Source of the DNA: Myxococcota bacterium | GTDB lineage: Bacteria > Myxococcota_C > UBA6777 | DNA: 58,164 bases | Assembly: GCA_023150835.1 (NCBI GenBank) | Contig: JAKLKB010000028.1 | Span: 1-58,164 of the forward strand | Direction: 5' to 3' | In this document: positions 44,117-53,132 of the stretch, one piece after another | Layout: each line of letters starts with the position of its first letter | How positions within the stretch are numbered: position 1 is the stretch's first letter | Translations under genes and position numbers: made by a program | The notes under the pieces: model-generated | Seen by the model: the letters and a program-made list of their open reading frames with translations, nothing else | Databases searched by the model: none | Told to the model about the DNA's origin: nothing

Positions 44117-44140
44117 ATCACTAGGTGATCACTAGGTGAT
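44117..44140 (+). promoter_or_regulatory. Overlapping palindromes upstream of the Nfu gene
   Basis: ATCACTAGGTGAT occurs twice, sharing its ends (ATCACTAGGTGATCACTAGG then TGAT). Each half is an ATCAC/GTGAT dyad. It ends 47 bp before the Nfu start and could be an operator for two dimers. It does not match the IscR or SufR consensus I know. Confidence 0.45.
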
Positions 44141-44186
44141 CGAGGTCGCGGCTTTTTCAGCCCGCATACAACGACAAGGAGCACCC

Positions 44187-44726
44187 ATGCGGATCGTGAA
44201 TCTTGAACCCACACCCAACCCCAACGCCTACAAATTCAACGTCGCGGAACTCCTGTCCAACGACGCACGTTCTTTCCCCAACCCCGAAGCGGGCGCTCGC
44301 GATCCCCTTGCTCGCAAGCTGTTTTCCGCAAACGGCGTTGAATCAGTCTTCTATCTCGGCCACTTTATCACCGTCAGCAAACGCGAAAGCGTCGACTGGG
44401 GCGACGTGATGAAACACGTCAGCCAATCTCTCCTCGAATTCGACGCCAGCGGACTCAAAGACCTCGGCCAAGACCCCCAAGCCGACAACAGCCAAGACAG
44501 CCCTGTACTCGCCCAGATCAAAGAGATCATCGAAGAGATGGTCTTGCCTGCCCTTGCCAACGACGGTGGCGGACTCGAAGTCCTCGGCATGGAAGACCAC
44601 ACCGTCTTTATCCGTTACCAAGGTGCCTGTGGAAGCTGCCCCAGTGCAACAAGCGGCACGCTCATGGCGATTGAACGCTTGCTCCAAAGCCAAATCGACG
44701 GATCTTTGCGCGTCCTCCCCGCCTGA
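44187..44726 (+). CDS. Nfu/NifU-type iron-sulfur cluster scaffold
   Basis: 179 residues from the ATG at 44187 (AAGGAG 5 nt upstream). The N-terminal Nfu-N domain begins MRIVNLEPTPNPNAYKFNV and contains ANGVESVFYLGHFITVSK. The C-terminal NifU-like domain has IIEEMVLPALANDGGGLEVL and GACGSCPSATSGT with the CxxC cluster ligands C148 and C151. It carries a transient [4Fe-4S] cluster and passes it to target enzymes. Same architecture as mitochondrial NFU1. Monocistronic by context; the dyads at 44117-44140 may regulate it. Confidence 0.95.
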   Translation: MRIVNLEPTPNPNAYKFNVAELLSNDARSFPNPEAGARDPLARKLFSANGVESVFYLGHFITVSKRESVDWGDVMKHVSQSLLEFDASGLKDLGQDPQADNSQDSPVLAQIKEIIEEMVLPALANDGGGLEVLGMEDHTVFIRYQGACGSCPSATSGTLMAIERLLQSQIDGSLRVLPA

Positions 44727-44789
44727 ACCCCCCCGAACCTACCTACCAAACAAACCCCACCGATCCCCCAACAAACCGCTTTCTTCCGA

Positions 44790-44978
44790 ATCATAGGAAA
44801 TCCGCAGGGCGCTTGATCGTAAAACGTAGGGGCAGCCCCACGACTGATGTGTCGCGTTCGAGAGGTGCAGTTGGTGCTTGATCGTAAAACGTAGGGGCAG
44901 CCCCCTGTGGCTGCCCAACCACAGGGTAGTTACAGCGAATTGCACCTACCCTTCGATCACACATCTTTCGGATTTTGA
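44790..44978. repeat. Family B repeat with internal duplication
   Basis: GCTTGATCGTAAAACGTAGG then GGCAGCCCC occurs twice (44811 and 44877), the second time with the full GTGGCTGCCC arm. Ends near TCATAGGAAATCCGC and GATCACACATCTTTCGGATT. A copy of the element seems to have been partly duplicated in place. Confidence 0.75.
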
Positions 44979-44979
44979 A

Positions 44980-46722
44980 TCAATCTTCGTTGTAGTTGTA
45001 GAGGTTGTCCCAAATACCATCCAACACGCGCAAGGCTTCATCCAGAGGCTTGGCTTTGTAACGTTCGATGCCATCGGCTCCTTGGATCACTTGAACGATC
45101 GGCAGATCGTGTTCTTCTTTCTCGGCCTTCTCGATCACCTTATTGAGTGCGTCATCGACCTCAAAGTCTACTTCGAGACCTTCAAACTTTTCCTTCAAGA
45201 ACAGCTCTGCGCGTTCGTCGATCTCTTCGGCTGTCAGGGCTGTTCCTTCGGCGTACAGGATGTAATAGCACAAGATCGCCTCTTTGAACTCTTGTTCTTC
45301 GAGCGTATCCATCAGGTATTGCAACACACCGATGTTGTTGTCGAGGTTCTTGTTGTAAAGGTCTTGCGTAATCTTGGCTTGGTAAGTCGCCTTCGTGCGG
45401 CGATAGCCCAACACCAGCTTCACCGAATACGCGGCAAGCACCGAAAGCACGATCAATGCGGCACTTCCGCCACCTTCTTTTCCAAGGCTTTTGTACAGCG
45501 CGAAAATCCCCAACAGGACGGTGATCACCAGCATCGTCACGTCAAAGGACTTCATCCGCATGTTTTTTTCGGGGAAGATGATCTCGCTGTCTGCAAGCGG
45601 GATATGCTTGAACATCTTGATGTGCATCGTCCAATCCCGCGCACCTTCGGGAGGTTTCTTTGCGGCGATGATCTTGCCCAACACAGGGATCTTTTCCATC
45701 CAACCGGGAAGCGTCGGAGGACGCAAACGAAACAAGCTGATCACGCGCTGCATCGCGGGTTCTTGAAGCTTGATCGGTTTGAGCAATTGGGTGGCTGCTT
45801 TGGGTTGTGTTGCAAGGTTTTGACGGCGCACCCATCGGCGTTCAAACACGGTGGTTCGTTCTTCATCGTTCCCAGACACGGCTTCGGGCTTGGACTTGTC
45901 TTCGCCAAAAAACTCCGCCAAGACGTTTCCAGACTTTTTGTCACCACGCACTTTTTCGATCAGGATCTGGATCGGTGTCAGCACCACTCCCAATGCCCGC
46001 GACAACAAGAAGTCGATCTTTTCCATCAAAAACAGACCTTCGGTCTTGTCGCGTTCGATCCCTCGGTGAAACACCAAGATGTTGTTGTCAAATTCCTTTG
46101 GCAAAGACAACACTTGTTCCACAGGCTCATCGAGCCCCAAGCTCTCTTCCTGCTTTTGACCCTCGGGGGTCTTCAGATGCTCGAAGTATTGCGTCAACAT
46201 CCGAGGATCGAACACATTCCAGTTGATATCTACAGGCAGATCGAACAAATAGCTGTGTTCACAAGCCCGCACGTAGTCCTCTTCGGTCATCGGGTTGAAG
46301 TTGCCTCGAAACATCGTCTTGAGAAAATTCGTCAAAAACCGACGCTCCCGCCACAGCAACTCTTCTTCCGAAACACTTTCGCGCATCTTTTCGCCTGTAT
46401 CGGGCGCGAAGTACTCGTAATCTTCTTTCAGCTCGTTGAGGACGCGGTGATAAAAGAAGTGGTACAACCCTTCGGAAAGCTCCATCAAGTGGCGAAAGCC
46501 TTCTTCGTTGGCCGCCACTTGGGGATGTTGATTGATGGCGCGTACGAAACGTGCCTTGCTGACAGGGATATAGTGTTCGTGGGGGATCTCCACCCAGTCC
46601 CCGGGCTTCCATTCTCCGCTCACGGGTGGCGCTTCGCCTTGAAAAAACAAGTCCTGTTCGATCCATTCACCTTGCTGCACCACAGCGGCCTGCGAGGCAC
46701 CGCCTTGTCCTTGTTCACTCAT
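44980..46722 (-). CDS. DUF3754 family membrane protein
   Basis: 580 residues; GAAGGAGG 5 nt before the ATG, one of the strongest ribosome sites in the window. Matches the DUF3754 (TMEM143-like) family in layout. A long soluble N-terminal part includes EIPHEHYIPVSKARFVRAI. Then comes KMFKHIPLADSEIIFPEKN just before two adjacent transmembrane segments (about residues 395-440; TMLVITVLLGIFALYKSLG, AALIVLSVLAAYSVKLVLGY). A soluble tail follows, with NLDNNIGVLQYLMDTLEEQEFKEA and EEIDERAELFLKEKFEGLEVDFE. Function is not established in any member; anchored to the inner membrane. Confidence 0.82.
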   Translation of the reverse strand: MSEQGQGGASQAAVVQQGEWIEQDLFFQGEAPPVSGEWKPGDWVEIPHEHYIPVSKARFVRAINQHPQVAANEEGFRHLMELSEGLYHFFYHRVLNELKEDYEYFAPDTGEKMRESVSEEELLWRERRFLTNFLKTMFRGNFNPMTEEDYVRACEHSYLFDLPVDINWNVFDPRMLTQYFEHLKTPEGQKQEESLGLDEPVEQVLSLPKEFDNNILVFHRGIERDKTEGLFLMEKIDFLLSRALGVVLTPIQILIEKVRGDKKSGNVLAEFFGEDKSKPEAVSGNDEERTTVFERRWVRRQNLATQPKAATQLLKPIKLQEPAMQRVISLFRLRPPTLPGWMEKIPVLGKIIAAKKPPEGARDWTMHIKMFKHIPLADSEIIFPEKNMRMKSFDVTMLVITVLLGIFALYKSLGKEGGGSAALIVLSVLAAYSVKLVLGYRRTKATYQAKITQDLYNKNLDNNIGVLQYLMDTLEEQEFKEAILCYYILYAEGTALTAEEIDERAELFLKEKFEGLEVDFEVDDALNKVIEKAEKEEHDLPIVQVIQGADGIERYKAKPLDEALRVLDGIWDNLYNYNED

Positions 46723-46898
46723 TCAAACCTCCTTCGTTGGTTTCGTCCACTGCACCACCCCAATGTTCTCGACACAACGCCCCTTCTATCCGCGATTTGC
46801 AACGGCTTCAAGGGCGGCCCTTTATCCTAAAAAACACATCTGTCGGATGTTGACAGAGGAGCCCAACCCCGTCAAGAGATCGCTCCGCTCTCCCATCA

Positions 46899-47015
46899 CG
46901 CAGGCTCTTGTTTGCGCGCCGTTCTACACAGAGTTGCGCAGGCTCTTGTTTGTGCGGAGTTCTGCGCATAACGGCGCAAGCCACATCTTCAACGTGACTT
47001 TTTTGCACCGTTATG
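46899..47015 (+). promoter_or_regulatory. Leader region of the aspartokinase gene: direct repeat and long stem
   Basis: GCAGGCTCTTGTTTG occurs at about 46900 and 46938 (38-bp period). 46967-47015 contains CATAACGGCGCAA ... TTGCACCGTTATG, a stem of 8 bp plus 4 bp around one mismatch with a 23-nt loop that includes a T run. It lies about 150 bp before the gene. Role (attenuator, terminator or repeat debris) unknown. No Thr/Ile-rich leader peptide is visible; the rest of 46723-47161 is featureless. Confidence 0.4.
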
Positions 47016-47161
47016 GGTGTGATTCCCCCTTGACGCATCCGCAGGGTTGCGCTACTCCGACGCAGCCTTTCCGACGCGTAAGACAGCCACCCGATTTCGT
47101 TGCCTGAGCGTGGCCTCTCGACAAGCGCGTCCTTCTTCCTCGCCCTGTGGAGGCTTGATCG

Positions 47162-49702
47162 ATGCAAGCGCACTCTCATTTCCGAGTCCTCAAGTTTGGC
47201 GGAACCTCCCTTCACCAGCCCCATCTACTCCATCGCGTAATCCGCATCATTGCACACACACACTCCGAAGGCCCAACCGCTGTCGTGGTTTCCGCGATCG
47301 GCGACACCACCGAGATGTTGCTCCAAGCCGCACACACCGCAGCACAGGGCAAACTCGCCGAAGCAGAGGCCCTTGTCGATCACATCCATGATCTCGCCCT
47401 GCACAACGCGCTCGCTTGTATGCGGCAGATGCGCATCGATCGCGATCCACGCGGTGATCTGGACGATGCCTTGAAGATTACACCGCAGGCCCGCGAACTT
47501 CTCACACCACTTCGTCAGATCTTGCTTGGGATTAGCCTGCTGCGCCAGAAAACCCTACAATCTCTTGATCTGGTGATGTCCTTTGGTGAGCGCCTCAGCG
47601 CCCGTCTACTCGCTCTCTTGCTTCAAGCCGAAGGCTTCGACGCCACCGATGTCGACGCTCGCACATGGCTCGTCACCGACGACAACTTCGGTGCTGCCGA
47701 GGTCAACAACGCGATCAGTCGCGAGCGCTTGCGCGATCTCTCGCACCGATGGGCAAACAAGATCACCGTTCACACCGGATTCATCGGCCAAACCGAAGAC
47801 GGATGCGTCACGACGCTTGGACGCAATGGCTCCGATTACACCGCCACCTTGCTTGCCAACTTTCTCGAAGCCGAACGTGTCGAGCGTTGGACCAGCCTCC
47901 CGGGCGTGATGACTGCCGATCCCGCCATCGTCCCCGACGCTTATCCTGTCCAACAACTCAGCTATCTCGAAGCCCTCGAACTGGCGCATTATGGCTCTCG
48001 CGTCCTCCACCCACGCACCATGCTCCCGCTGCTTGAAGCCGATATCCCGATGCGCATCCGAAACGTCGAATCTCCCGATGATCACGGCACTTGGATCCAC
48101 CGCGAACGCAAAGACCTCGACAACCGCCCCACCTGTGTCACCTCGCTCGAAAACCTCGCACTGATCGATATCCGATGGCGCAAGCTCTCCAAACAAGCCC
48201 AGATGAGCGAGCGCGTCCTCCAAGCCCTCCGCCAAGCCGATATCCCCCTCTGGATGGCCACACAGCCCGCTCACGGCCAAGCTGTCGCGGTCGTCCTCCC
48301 TCACGAACGCCTCGCCGAGGCTGTCCGTGTCCTCGAAGCCGAACTCAGCCCCGAACGCCTCCGCCAAGAAGCCGAACCCTTCGAGATCGTGGCCCCTGTC
48401 ACCTTGCTCTCTCTTGTCGGCGAAGGTATGTCCCCCGAAGAAGATGTCACTGGAAGATTCTTCCGCACACTCGGAACCATCGGTGTTTCTGTCCTTGCCA
48501 TCGCCCAAGGCAAAAGCTCTCGCTCGATCTCCTGTGTCATCGACGCCCAAGACACCCACGTCGCCGTTCGCACCGTCCATGCCGCCTTTAACTTCGCCCA
48601 CCAAGATGTCAGCGTCTTTCTCCTCGGCCAAGGTGTTGTCGGTAGCCAGCTTCAACAGCAACTTCAAACCCAACATCAAAAACTACGCGAACAACACGAC
48701 GTCCACTTGCGCCTCGTTGGACTTGCCAACAGCCGCGAGATCGCCTTTCACCCCGAAGGCATCGCCCCCACCAGCCAGATCCACGATCTCCCCCATTCCA
48801 TCCGTTCGCCTCACGATACCCCTCACTTGCTCGCTGCACTCGATCGCTTGCGCCGTCTGCCTGTCCCCATCCTTGTCGATTGCACCGCCGCTTCCGAGAT
48901 GCACCTGCTCTACAAAGAAGCCTTTGCTCGCGGAATCCACGTCGTCGCCGCCAACAAAAAACCCCTCACCATCCCTTGGCCCCAACGACAACAACTCCTC
49001 CAATCGGCGCGCACACACCACCGCGCCTATCGCTACGAAACCACCGTCGGCGCAAGCCTACCCGTGATCGACACCCTCCAATCTCTCGTCCGTACAGGCG
49101 ATCGCGTCCTGCGCATCGAAGGCTCCTTCTCTGGAACCCTCGGCTACCTCAGCGACAAAGTCATGTCGGGAACTCCACTCTCTCAAGCCGTCCGAACTGC
49201 CCGTGAACTCGGCTATACCGAACCTCAGCCCCAAGATGACCTCTCCGGCCTCGATGTCGCCCGAAAAGCCCTGATCCTGATCCGCGAACTCGGCCTCCCC
49301 ATCGAACTCGAACACATCACCGTCGAACCCCTCGTCCCCGAACAGATCCTCGCCAAACGCGATCTCGACGACTTCTTCGCCGCACTCGAACAACACGACC
49401 GCGCTTTCCAACAACACATCGACTCCCTCAAATCCGACAACAAAACCTTCCGTTATCTCGCCATCCTCGTCCCTCCCAACGCCCCCAACGAACCCTTTGA
49501 AGCCCGTGTCGGTCCCGTCGGCATCCCCAACCACCATCCCGCCACTCGCCTCCGTGGCTCCGAGTCTTTCGTCGCCTTCACCACCGAACGTTACCAAGAG
49601 TACCCCATGATCGTCCAAGGTGCCGGCGCTGGCGGAGCCGTCACCGCCGCCGGTGTCCTCGCCGATATCTTCCGTATCGCACAGCATCTGCGCGGTCGCT
49701 AA
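47162..49702 (+). CDS. thrA: Bifunctional aspartokinase/homoserine dehydrogenase
   Basis: 846 residues; GGAGG 8 nt before the ATG. The N-terminal aspartokinase domain has VLKFGGTSLHQPHLL, LVMSFGERLSARLLA, GFIGQTEDGCVTTLGRNGSD and ALELAHYGSRVLHPRT. Two ACT-type regulatory modules follow (VTLLSLVGEGMS...RFFRTLGTIGVSVLAIAQG). The homoserine dehydrogenase domain starts near residue 480 (VFLLGQGVVGSQL, VDCTAASEM, VVAANKKPLT, YETTVGASLPVIDTLQ, GSFSGTLGYL, QPQDDLSGLDVARKALIL, GAGAGGAVTAAGVLADI). It catalyses the first and third steps from aspartate to threonine and is usually feedback-inhibited by threonine. Homoserine kinase is encoded at 7915-8853, so the two are unlinked. Confidence 0.96.
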   Translation: MQAHSHFRVLKFGGTSLHQPHLLHRVIRIIAHTHSEGPTAVVVSAIGDTTEMLLQAAHTAAQGKLAEAEALVDHIHDLALHNALACMRQMRIDRDPRGDLDDALKITPQARELLTPLRQILLGISLLRQKTLQSLDLVMSFGERLSARLLALLLQAEGFDATDVDARTWLVTDDNFGAAEVNNAISRERLRDLSHRWANKITVHTGFIGQTEDGCVTTLGRNGSDYTATLLANFLEAERVERWTSLPGVMTADPAIVPDAYPVQQLSYLEALELAHYGSRVLHPRTMLPLLEADIPMRIRNVESPDDHGTWIHRERKDLDNRPTCVTSLENLALIDIRWRKLSKQAQMSERVLQALRQADIPLWMATQPAHGQAVAVVLPHERLAEAVRVLEAELSPERLRQEAEPFEIVAPVTLLSLVGEGMSPEEDVTGRFFRTLGTIGVSVLAIAQGKSSRSISCVIDAQDTHVAVRTVHAAFNFAHQDVSVFLLGQGVVGSQLQQQLQTQHQKLREQHDVHLRLVGLANSREIAFHPEGIAPTSQIHDLPHSIRSPHDTPHLLAALDRLRRLPVPILVDCTAASEMHLLYKEAFARGIHVVAANKKPLTIPWPQRQQLLQSARTHHRAYRYETTVGASLPVIDTLQSLVRTGDRVLRIEGSFSGTLGYLSDKVMSGTPLSQAVRTARELGYTEPQPQDDLSGLDVARKALILIRELGLPIELEHITVEPLVPEQILAKRDLDDFFAALEQHDRAFQQHIDSLKSDNKTFRYLAILVPPNAPNEPFEARVGPVGIPNHHPATRLRGSESFVAFTTERYQEYPMIVQGAGAGGAVTAAGVLADIFRIAQHLRGR

Positions 49703-49756
49703 TCTCCCCCTCTCTTCGATCTTTCCCGTCTCTTCGCCCCTTCCCCGTTCTTCGGC

Positions 49757-49883
49757 TTTTGTGGGGTTTCACCCCACGCCCCACAAGGGACTGTCGCCCC
49801 TTGACCCCGTATCGGCGGGGTGATCACTGCTTTTCAAACCAACGACAGCACCGCTTGAAATAGCGCGAACGCGGGATTTTTTT
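49757..49883 (+). repeat. Interspersed repeat family A
   Basis: GTGGGGTTTCACCCCAC hairpin, CCTTGACCCCGTATCGGCGG, TTTTCAAACCAACGACAGC and GCGCGAACGCGGGATTTTTT. Complete copy just downstream of thrA, where the hairpins and T run could terminate transcription. Confidence 0.85.
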
Positions 49884-49889
49884 CTGCGA

Positions 49890-50022
49890 ATACGAGAGCC
49901 GCCCGTTGTGTGATCGTCAGGAGATAGGGGCAGCCATCGGGGGCTTGCGGTATCCCACTATCGCATAAACCTTCTCCTCGCCGTGTCTGCCTTCTTTCCG
50001 TGTCTTCCGTGGACTCTTCTTG
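49890..50022. repeat. Family B partial copy followed by 9-bp-type repeat fragment
   Basis: ATACGAGAGCCGCCCGTTGT, GTGATCGTC and TAGGGGCAGCCATCGGGGG mark a rearranged family B copy. Then GTGTCTGCCTTCTTTCCGTG and TCTTCCGTGGAC (49984-50013) match the end of the minisatellite at 36069-36386. The same juxtaposition of the two repeats occurs nowhere else here. Confidence 0.65.
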
Positions 50023-50037
50023 GCCCATTCCGAGCCA

Positions 50038-50400
50038 TCACTTTTTATTGATCACCAGATGCACCGATGTTCCGGGCGCGACCCGCTGTCCAGCCGCAGG
50101 ACGCTGGCGCAAGACCCACAGCGGTGTCACGTCTTCATCGACCGCATAACTCACGGACCCCACCCGCAAGCCTGCACTTTGCAACATCTCTTTCGCACGA
50201 TCTTCGCGCATATTGCGCACACTTGGAACGCGCACTTGGCCTGACAAAACGGACGGGACTTCGAGACGCACTTTGGGCGGGGGTTTTTGCGTCAACATCG
50301 GCAACACCCAAAACTCCATCCCCACATAAACCGCCACCGACACAAACAACGACACAAAAAAGGTTCCCAGAAAAGACATCCCACCTGCACGTTCCGCCAT
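50038..50400 (-). CDS. Membrane-anchored single PASTA-domain protein
   Basis: 120 residues; GGAGG just upstream of the ATG. One transmembrane segment (about 10-32, FLGTFFVSLFVSVAVYVGME), then a Pro-rich hinge and one PASTA domain (about 52-118: VPSVRNMREDRAKEMLQSAG, VGSVSYAVDEDVTP, VLRQRPAAGQRVAPGTSV). PASTA domains bind uncrosslinked peptidoglycan or muropeptides and are usually attached to Ser/Thr kinases or penicillin-binding proteins. Here it stands alone, so it may be an accessory sensor for a kinase encoded elsewhere. Confidence 0.85.
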   Translation of the reverse strand: MAERAGGMSFLGTFFVSLFVSVAVYVGMEFWVLPMLTQKPPPKVRLEVPSVLSGQVRVPSVRNMREDRAKEMLQSAGLRVGSVSYAVDEDVTPLWVLRQRPAAGQRVAPGTSVHLVINKK

Positions 50401-50618
50401 CTCTCACCTCCAGTTCGCTCCAGCCCAAATCGATACAACGCGATGCAAACGGCCCATCCTCGGCCCATCAAACGAAGGGTTGTCGCATCAAAAAGAGCGT
50501 GGTAGGCTTGCCCCTGTTTGACCACACTCTTGCTTTTTGCTACGCGATATCGCTTCACCGCAAAAGCAGCCTCGTTCCACCACAAGGACAGCACCGCTTC
50601 ACCACAAGAGGTTTCCGT

Positions 50619-51776
50619 ATGCCACACTACCACCGACTTGGGGAGATCCCTCCCAAACGCCATATCCAGTTCCGCCGCCCTGACGGCAAGCTCTACGCCG
50701 AAGAACTCGTCAGCACCGAAGGATTTTCCAATCTGTATTCCCTTGTGTATCACATCCACCCACCAACGGCGATCCAAGAAGCCGGCACCCCTTACAGCGT
50801 CGCTCCCAAGGTCGCACTCGACAAAAATATCCTGCCTCGCAGCTTCCTTGGCTTTCGCCTCCCGAACGAAGGGGACTTCCTACAAAGCCGCAAGATCGTC
50901 TTTACCAACAACGATCTCCACGTTGCGCTTGCCTCCCCACGTCACGGCACAACGGACTTTTACAAAAACGCCCAATCGGACGAAGTGATCTTTGTCCACG
51001 AAGGCCAAGGAACCTTGCGCACCATGCTCGGCGATCTGGCCTTCCAAGGCGGCGATTACCTTGTGATCCCGCGTGGCGTGATCTACCAGATCGATTTTGT
51101 CAACGAGCACAATCGCCTATTCATTGTCGAATCCCACAGCCCGATCACCTTCCCCAAACGCTACCTCAATGACGCGGGCCAGCTTCTCGAACACGCGCCC
51201 TTTTGCGAACGCGATATCCGCAAACCCACCACACTCCACACCCACGACGCACAAGGCGATTTTAAGATCTTGATCAAAAGACAAGATCAGATCTATCCGT
51301 TGTCTTATGCTTATCATCCCTTCGATGTCATCGGATGGGACGGCTACTTTTTCCCCTATGCTTTTTCGATCCACGACTTTGAGCCGATCACGGGCCGCGT
51401 CCACCAACCGCCACCTGTTCACCAAACCTTCGCAGCACGGGGCTTTGTGATCTGCTCTTTCGTTCCGCGCCTCTATGACTACCATCCTCTCGCCATCCCC
51501 GCTCCCTACCACCACAGCAACATCGACTCCGACGAAGTCCTCTACTACGTAGACGGCGAATTCATGAGCCGAAAGCACGTCGAACGCGGCATGATCTCGC
51601 TACATCCGATGGGCATCCCACACGGCCCTCACCCGGGCGCGATCGAACGCTCCATCGGCAAAAAAGAAACCCGCGAACTGGCTGTGATGGTCGATACCTT
51701 TGCACCGCTCAAGATCACCGAAGACGCGCTCAAACTCGAAGATCCCCTCTACCACAAATCATGGCTTGAAGAGTGA
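50619..51776 (+). CDS. hmgA: Homogentisate 1,2-dioxygenase
   Basis: 385 residues from the ATG at 50619 (AGAGG upstream); an open frame continues upstream without support. Starts MPHYHRLGEIPPKRHIQF. Cupin-type Fe(II) dioxygenase with DEVIFVHEGQGTLRTMLG and GDYLVIPRGVIYQI in the N-terminal part. The metal-site region follows: YHHSNIDSDEVLYYVDGEFM and SLHPMGIPHGPHPGAIE. Opens the ring of homogentisate to maleylacetoacetate in tyrosine catabolism. It lies upstream of the 4-hydroxyphenylpyruvate dioxygenase gene with a 252-bp, repeat-filled gap; together they give two consecutive pathway steps. Confidence 0.95.
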   Translation: MPHYHRLGEIPPKRHIQFRRPDGKLYAEELVSTEGFSNLYSLVYHIHPPTAIQEAGTPYSVAPKVALDKNILPRSFLGFRLPNEGDFLQSRKIVFTNNDLHVALASPRHGTTDFYKNAQSDEVIFVHEGQGTLRTMLGDLAFQGGDYLVIPRGVIYQIDFVNEHNRLFIVESHSPITFPKRYLNDAGQLLEHAPFCERDIRKPTTLHTHDAQGDFKILIKRQDQIYPLSYAYHPFDVIGWDGYFFPYAFSIHDFEPITGRVHQPPPVHQTFAARGFVICSFVPRLYDYHPLAIPAPYHHSNIDSDEVLYYVDGEFMSRKHVERGMISLHPMGIPHGPHPGAIERSIGKKETRELAVMVDTFAPLKITEDALKLEDPLYHKSWLEE

Positions 51777-51810
51777 ATCGCGCAGCAAAGGCGCAAGGCT
51801 GTTTTTCCAC

Positions 51811-51968
51811 CTCACCCCGTCACTTCGTGACACCCCTCTCCCCACGACCACTCGTAAGACTCGTTGTGCGGAGAGGGGGCAAAAAACGATACGCACACGC
51901 ATACTCTGCCTTCTTCACCCCCCTCGCCGCTGCGACAGCAGGGAGAGGGGGGGCGGGGGGGGTGAGGG
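51811..51968. repeat. G/C-run inverted repeat (CTCACCCC...CCCCTCTCCC type)
   Basis: CTCACCCCGTCACTTCGTGA then CACCCCTCTCCCC pairs with GGAGAGGGGGC. A second half-element, TTCACCCCCCTCGCCGC, pairs with GGGAGAGGGGG...GGGGTGAGG. This repeat lies between hmgA and the HPPD gene. A related piece occurs at 56901-56945. Confidence 0.7.
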
Positions 51969-52028
51969 TCGAACAAGGCGCATCGTTCTTCAACCAATAC
52001 GCTTCTACACAAGAGCGAGGACTACACC

Positions 52029-53132
52029 ATGACCCAAACCCAACAGGATTTCTTGCCGATCAATGGCACAGACTACATCGAATTTTATGTTGGAAACGCC
52101 AAACAAGCCGCGCATTTCTACAAAACGGCCTTCGGCTTCCAATCGGTCGCCTATGCCGGACCCGAAACAGGCATCCGCGATCGCGCTTCTTATGTCCTGC
52201 AACAAAACAAGATCCGCCTCGTCCTCACCACTCCGCTCCACCCCGAAGGCGAGATCGCTGCGCACATCCAACGCCACGGCGACGGTGTCAAGACCCTTGC
52301 GATGTGGGTCGATGACGCCACCGCTGCTTGGAAAGAAACCACCACACGCGGCGCTCGCTCCGCGATGGAACCCACCACCCTCAAAGATCAACACGGAGAA
52401 GCCCGTCTATCGGGCATCCACACTTACGGCGACACGCTCCACCTGTTTGTCGAGCGAAAAAACTACAACGGCCCCTTTCTACCCGGCTTTGAAGCATGGA
52501 AAAGCCACTACAACCCCACCGATACGGGCTTGCTCTATGTCGATCACTGCGTCGGAAACGTCGGTTGGGGCGAGATGAATCAATGGTGTGACTTTTACCG
52601 CAACGTCATGGGCTTTCAACAGCTTGTTTCCTTCGATGACAAGGACATCTCCACCGAATACTCCGCACTGATGAGCAAGGTCATGTCCAACGGAAATGGC
52701 CGCATCAAGTTCCCGATCAACGAACCTGCCAAAGGCAAAAAGAAATCCCAGATCGAAGAATACATCGACTTTTACCACGGGGCGGGCGTCCAACACATCG
52801 CCGTCGCCACGGACGATATCGTCTATACCGTCACCAGTCTCCGCGATCGCGGCGTCGAATTCCTGTACGTTCCAAGCGCCTACTACGACGATATCCTTGA
52901 TCGCGTCGGCCCGATCGAAGAAGACCTCGCCCCCTTGCGAGAACTCGGCATCCTGATCGACCGCGACGAAGATGGCTACCTCTTGCAGATCTTCACCAAA
53001 CCCGTCGAAGATCGCCCCACTTTGTTTTATGAGATCATCCAACGCAAAGGCGCACGCTCCTTCGGAAAAGGCAACTTTAAGGCGCTTTTTGAGTCGATCG
53101 AACGCGAGCAAGCACGCCGTGGAAACCTCTAA
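52029..53132 (+). CDS. hppD: 4-Hydroxyphenylpyruvate dioxygenase
   Basis: 367 residues. Two vicinal-oxygen-chelate halves. Fe(II) ligands are His in LLYVDHCVGNV, His in GVQHIAVATDD and Glu in LFYEIIQRKG. Other family signatures: DYIEFYVGNAKQAAHFYKTA at the N-terminus and DEDGYLLQIFTKPVEDRPT near the end. Converts 4-hydroxyphenylpyruvate to homogentisate, the substrate of the enzyme encoded upstream. The next gene starts inside its last codons, so they are translationally coupled. Confidence 0.96.
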   Translation: MTQTQQDFLPINGTDYIEFYVGNAKQAAHFYKTAFGFQSVAYAGPETGIRDRASYVLQQNKIRLVLTTPLHPEGEIAAHIQRHGDGVKTLAMWVDDATAAWKETTTRGARSAMEPTTLKDQHGEARLSGIHTYGDTLHLFVERKNYNGPFLPGFEAWKSHYNPTDTGLLYVDHCVGNVGWGEMNQWCDFYRNVMGFQQLVSFDDKDISTEYSALMSKVMSNGNGRIKFPINEPAKGKKKSQIEEYIDFYHGAGVQHIAVATDDIVYTVTSLRDRGVEFLYVPSAYYDDILDRVGPIEEDLAPLRELGILIDRDEDGYLLQIFTKPVEDRPTLFYEIIQRKGARSFGKGNFKALFESIEREQARRGNL

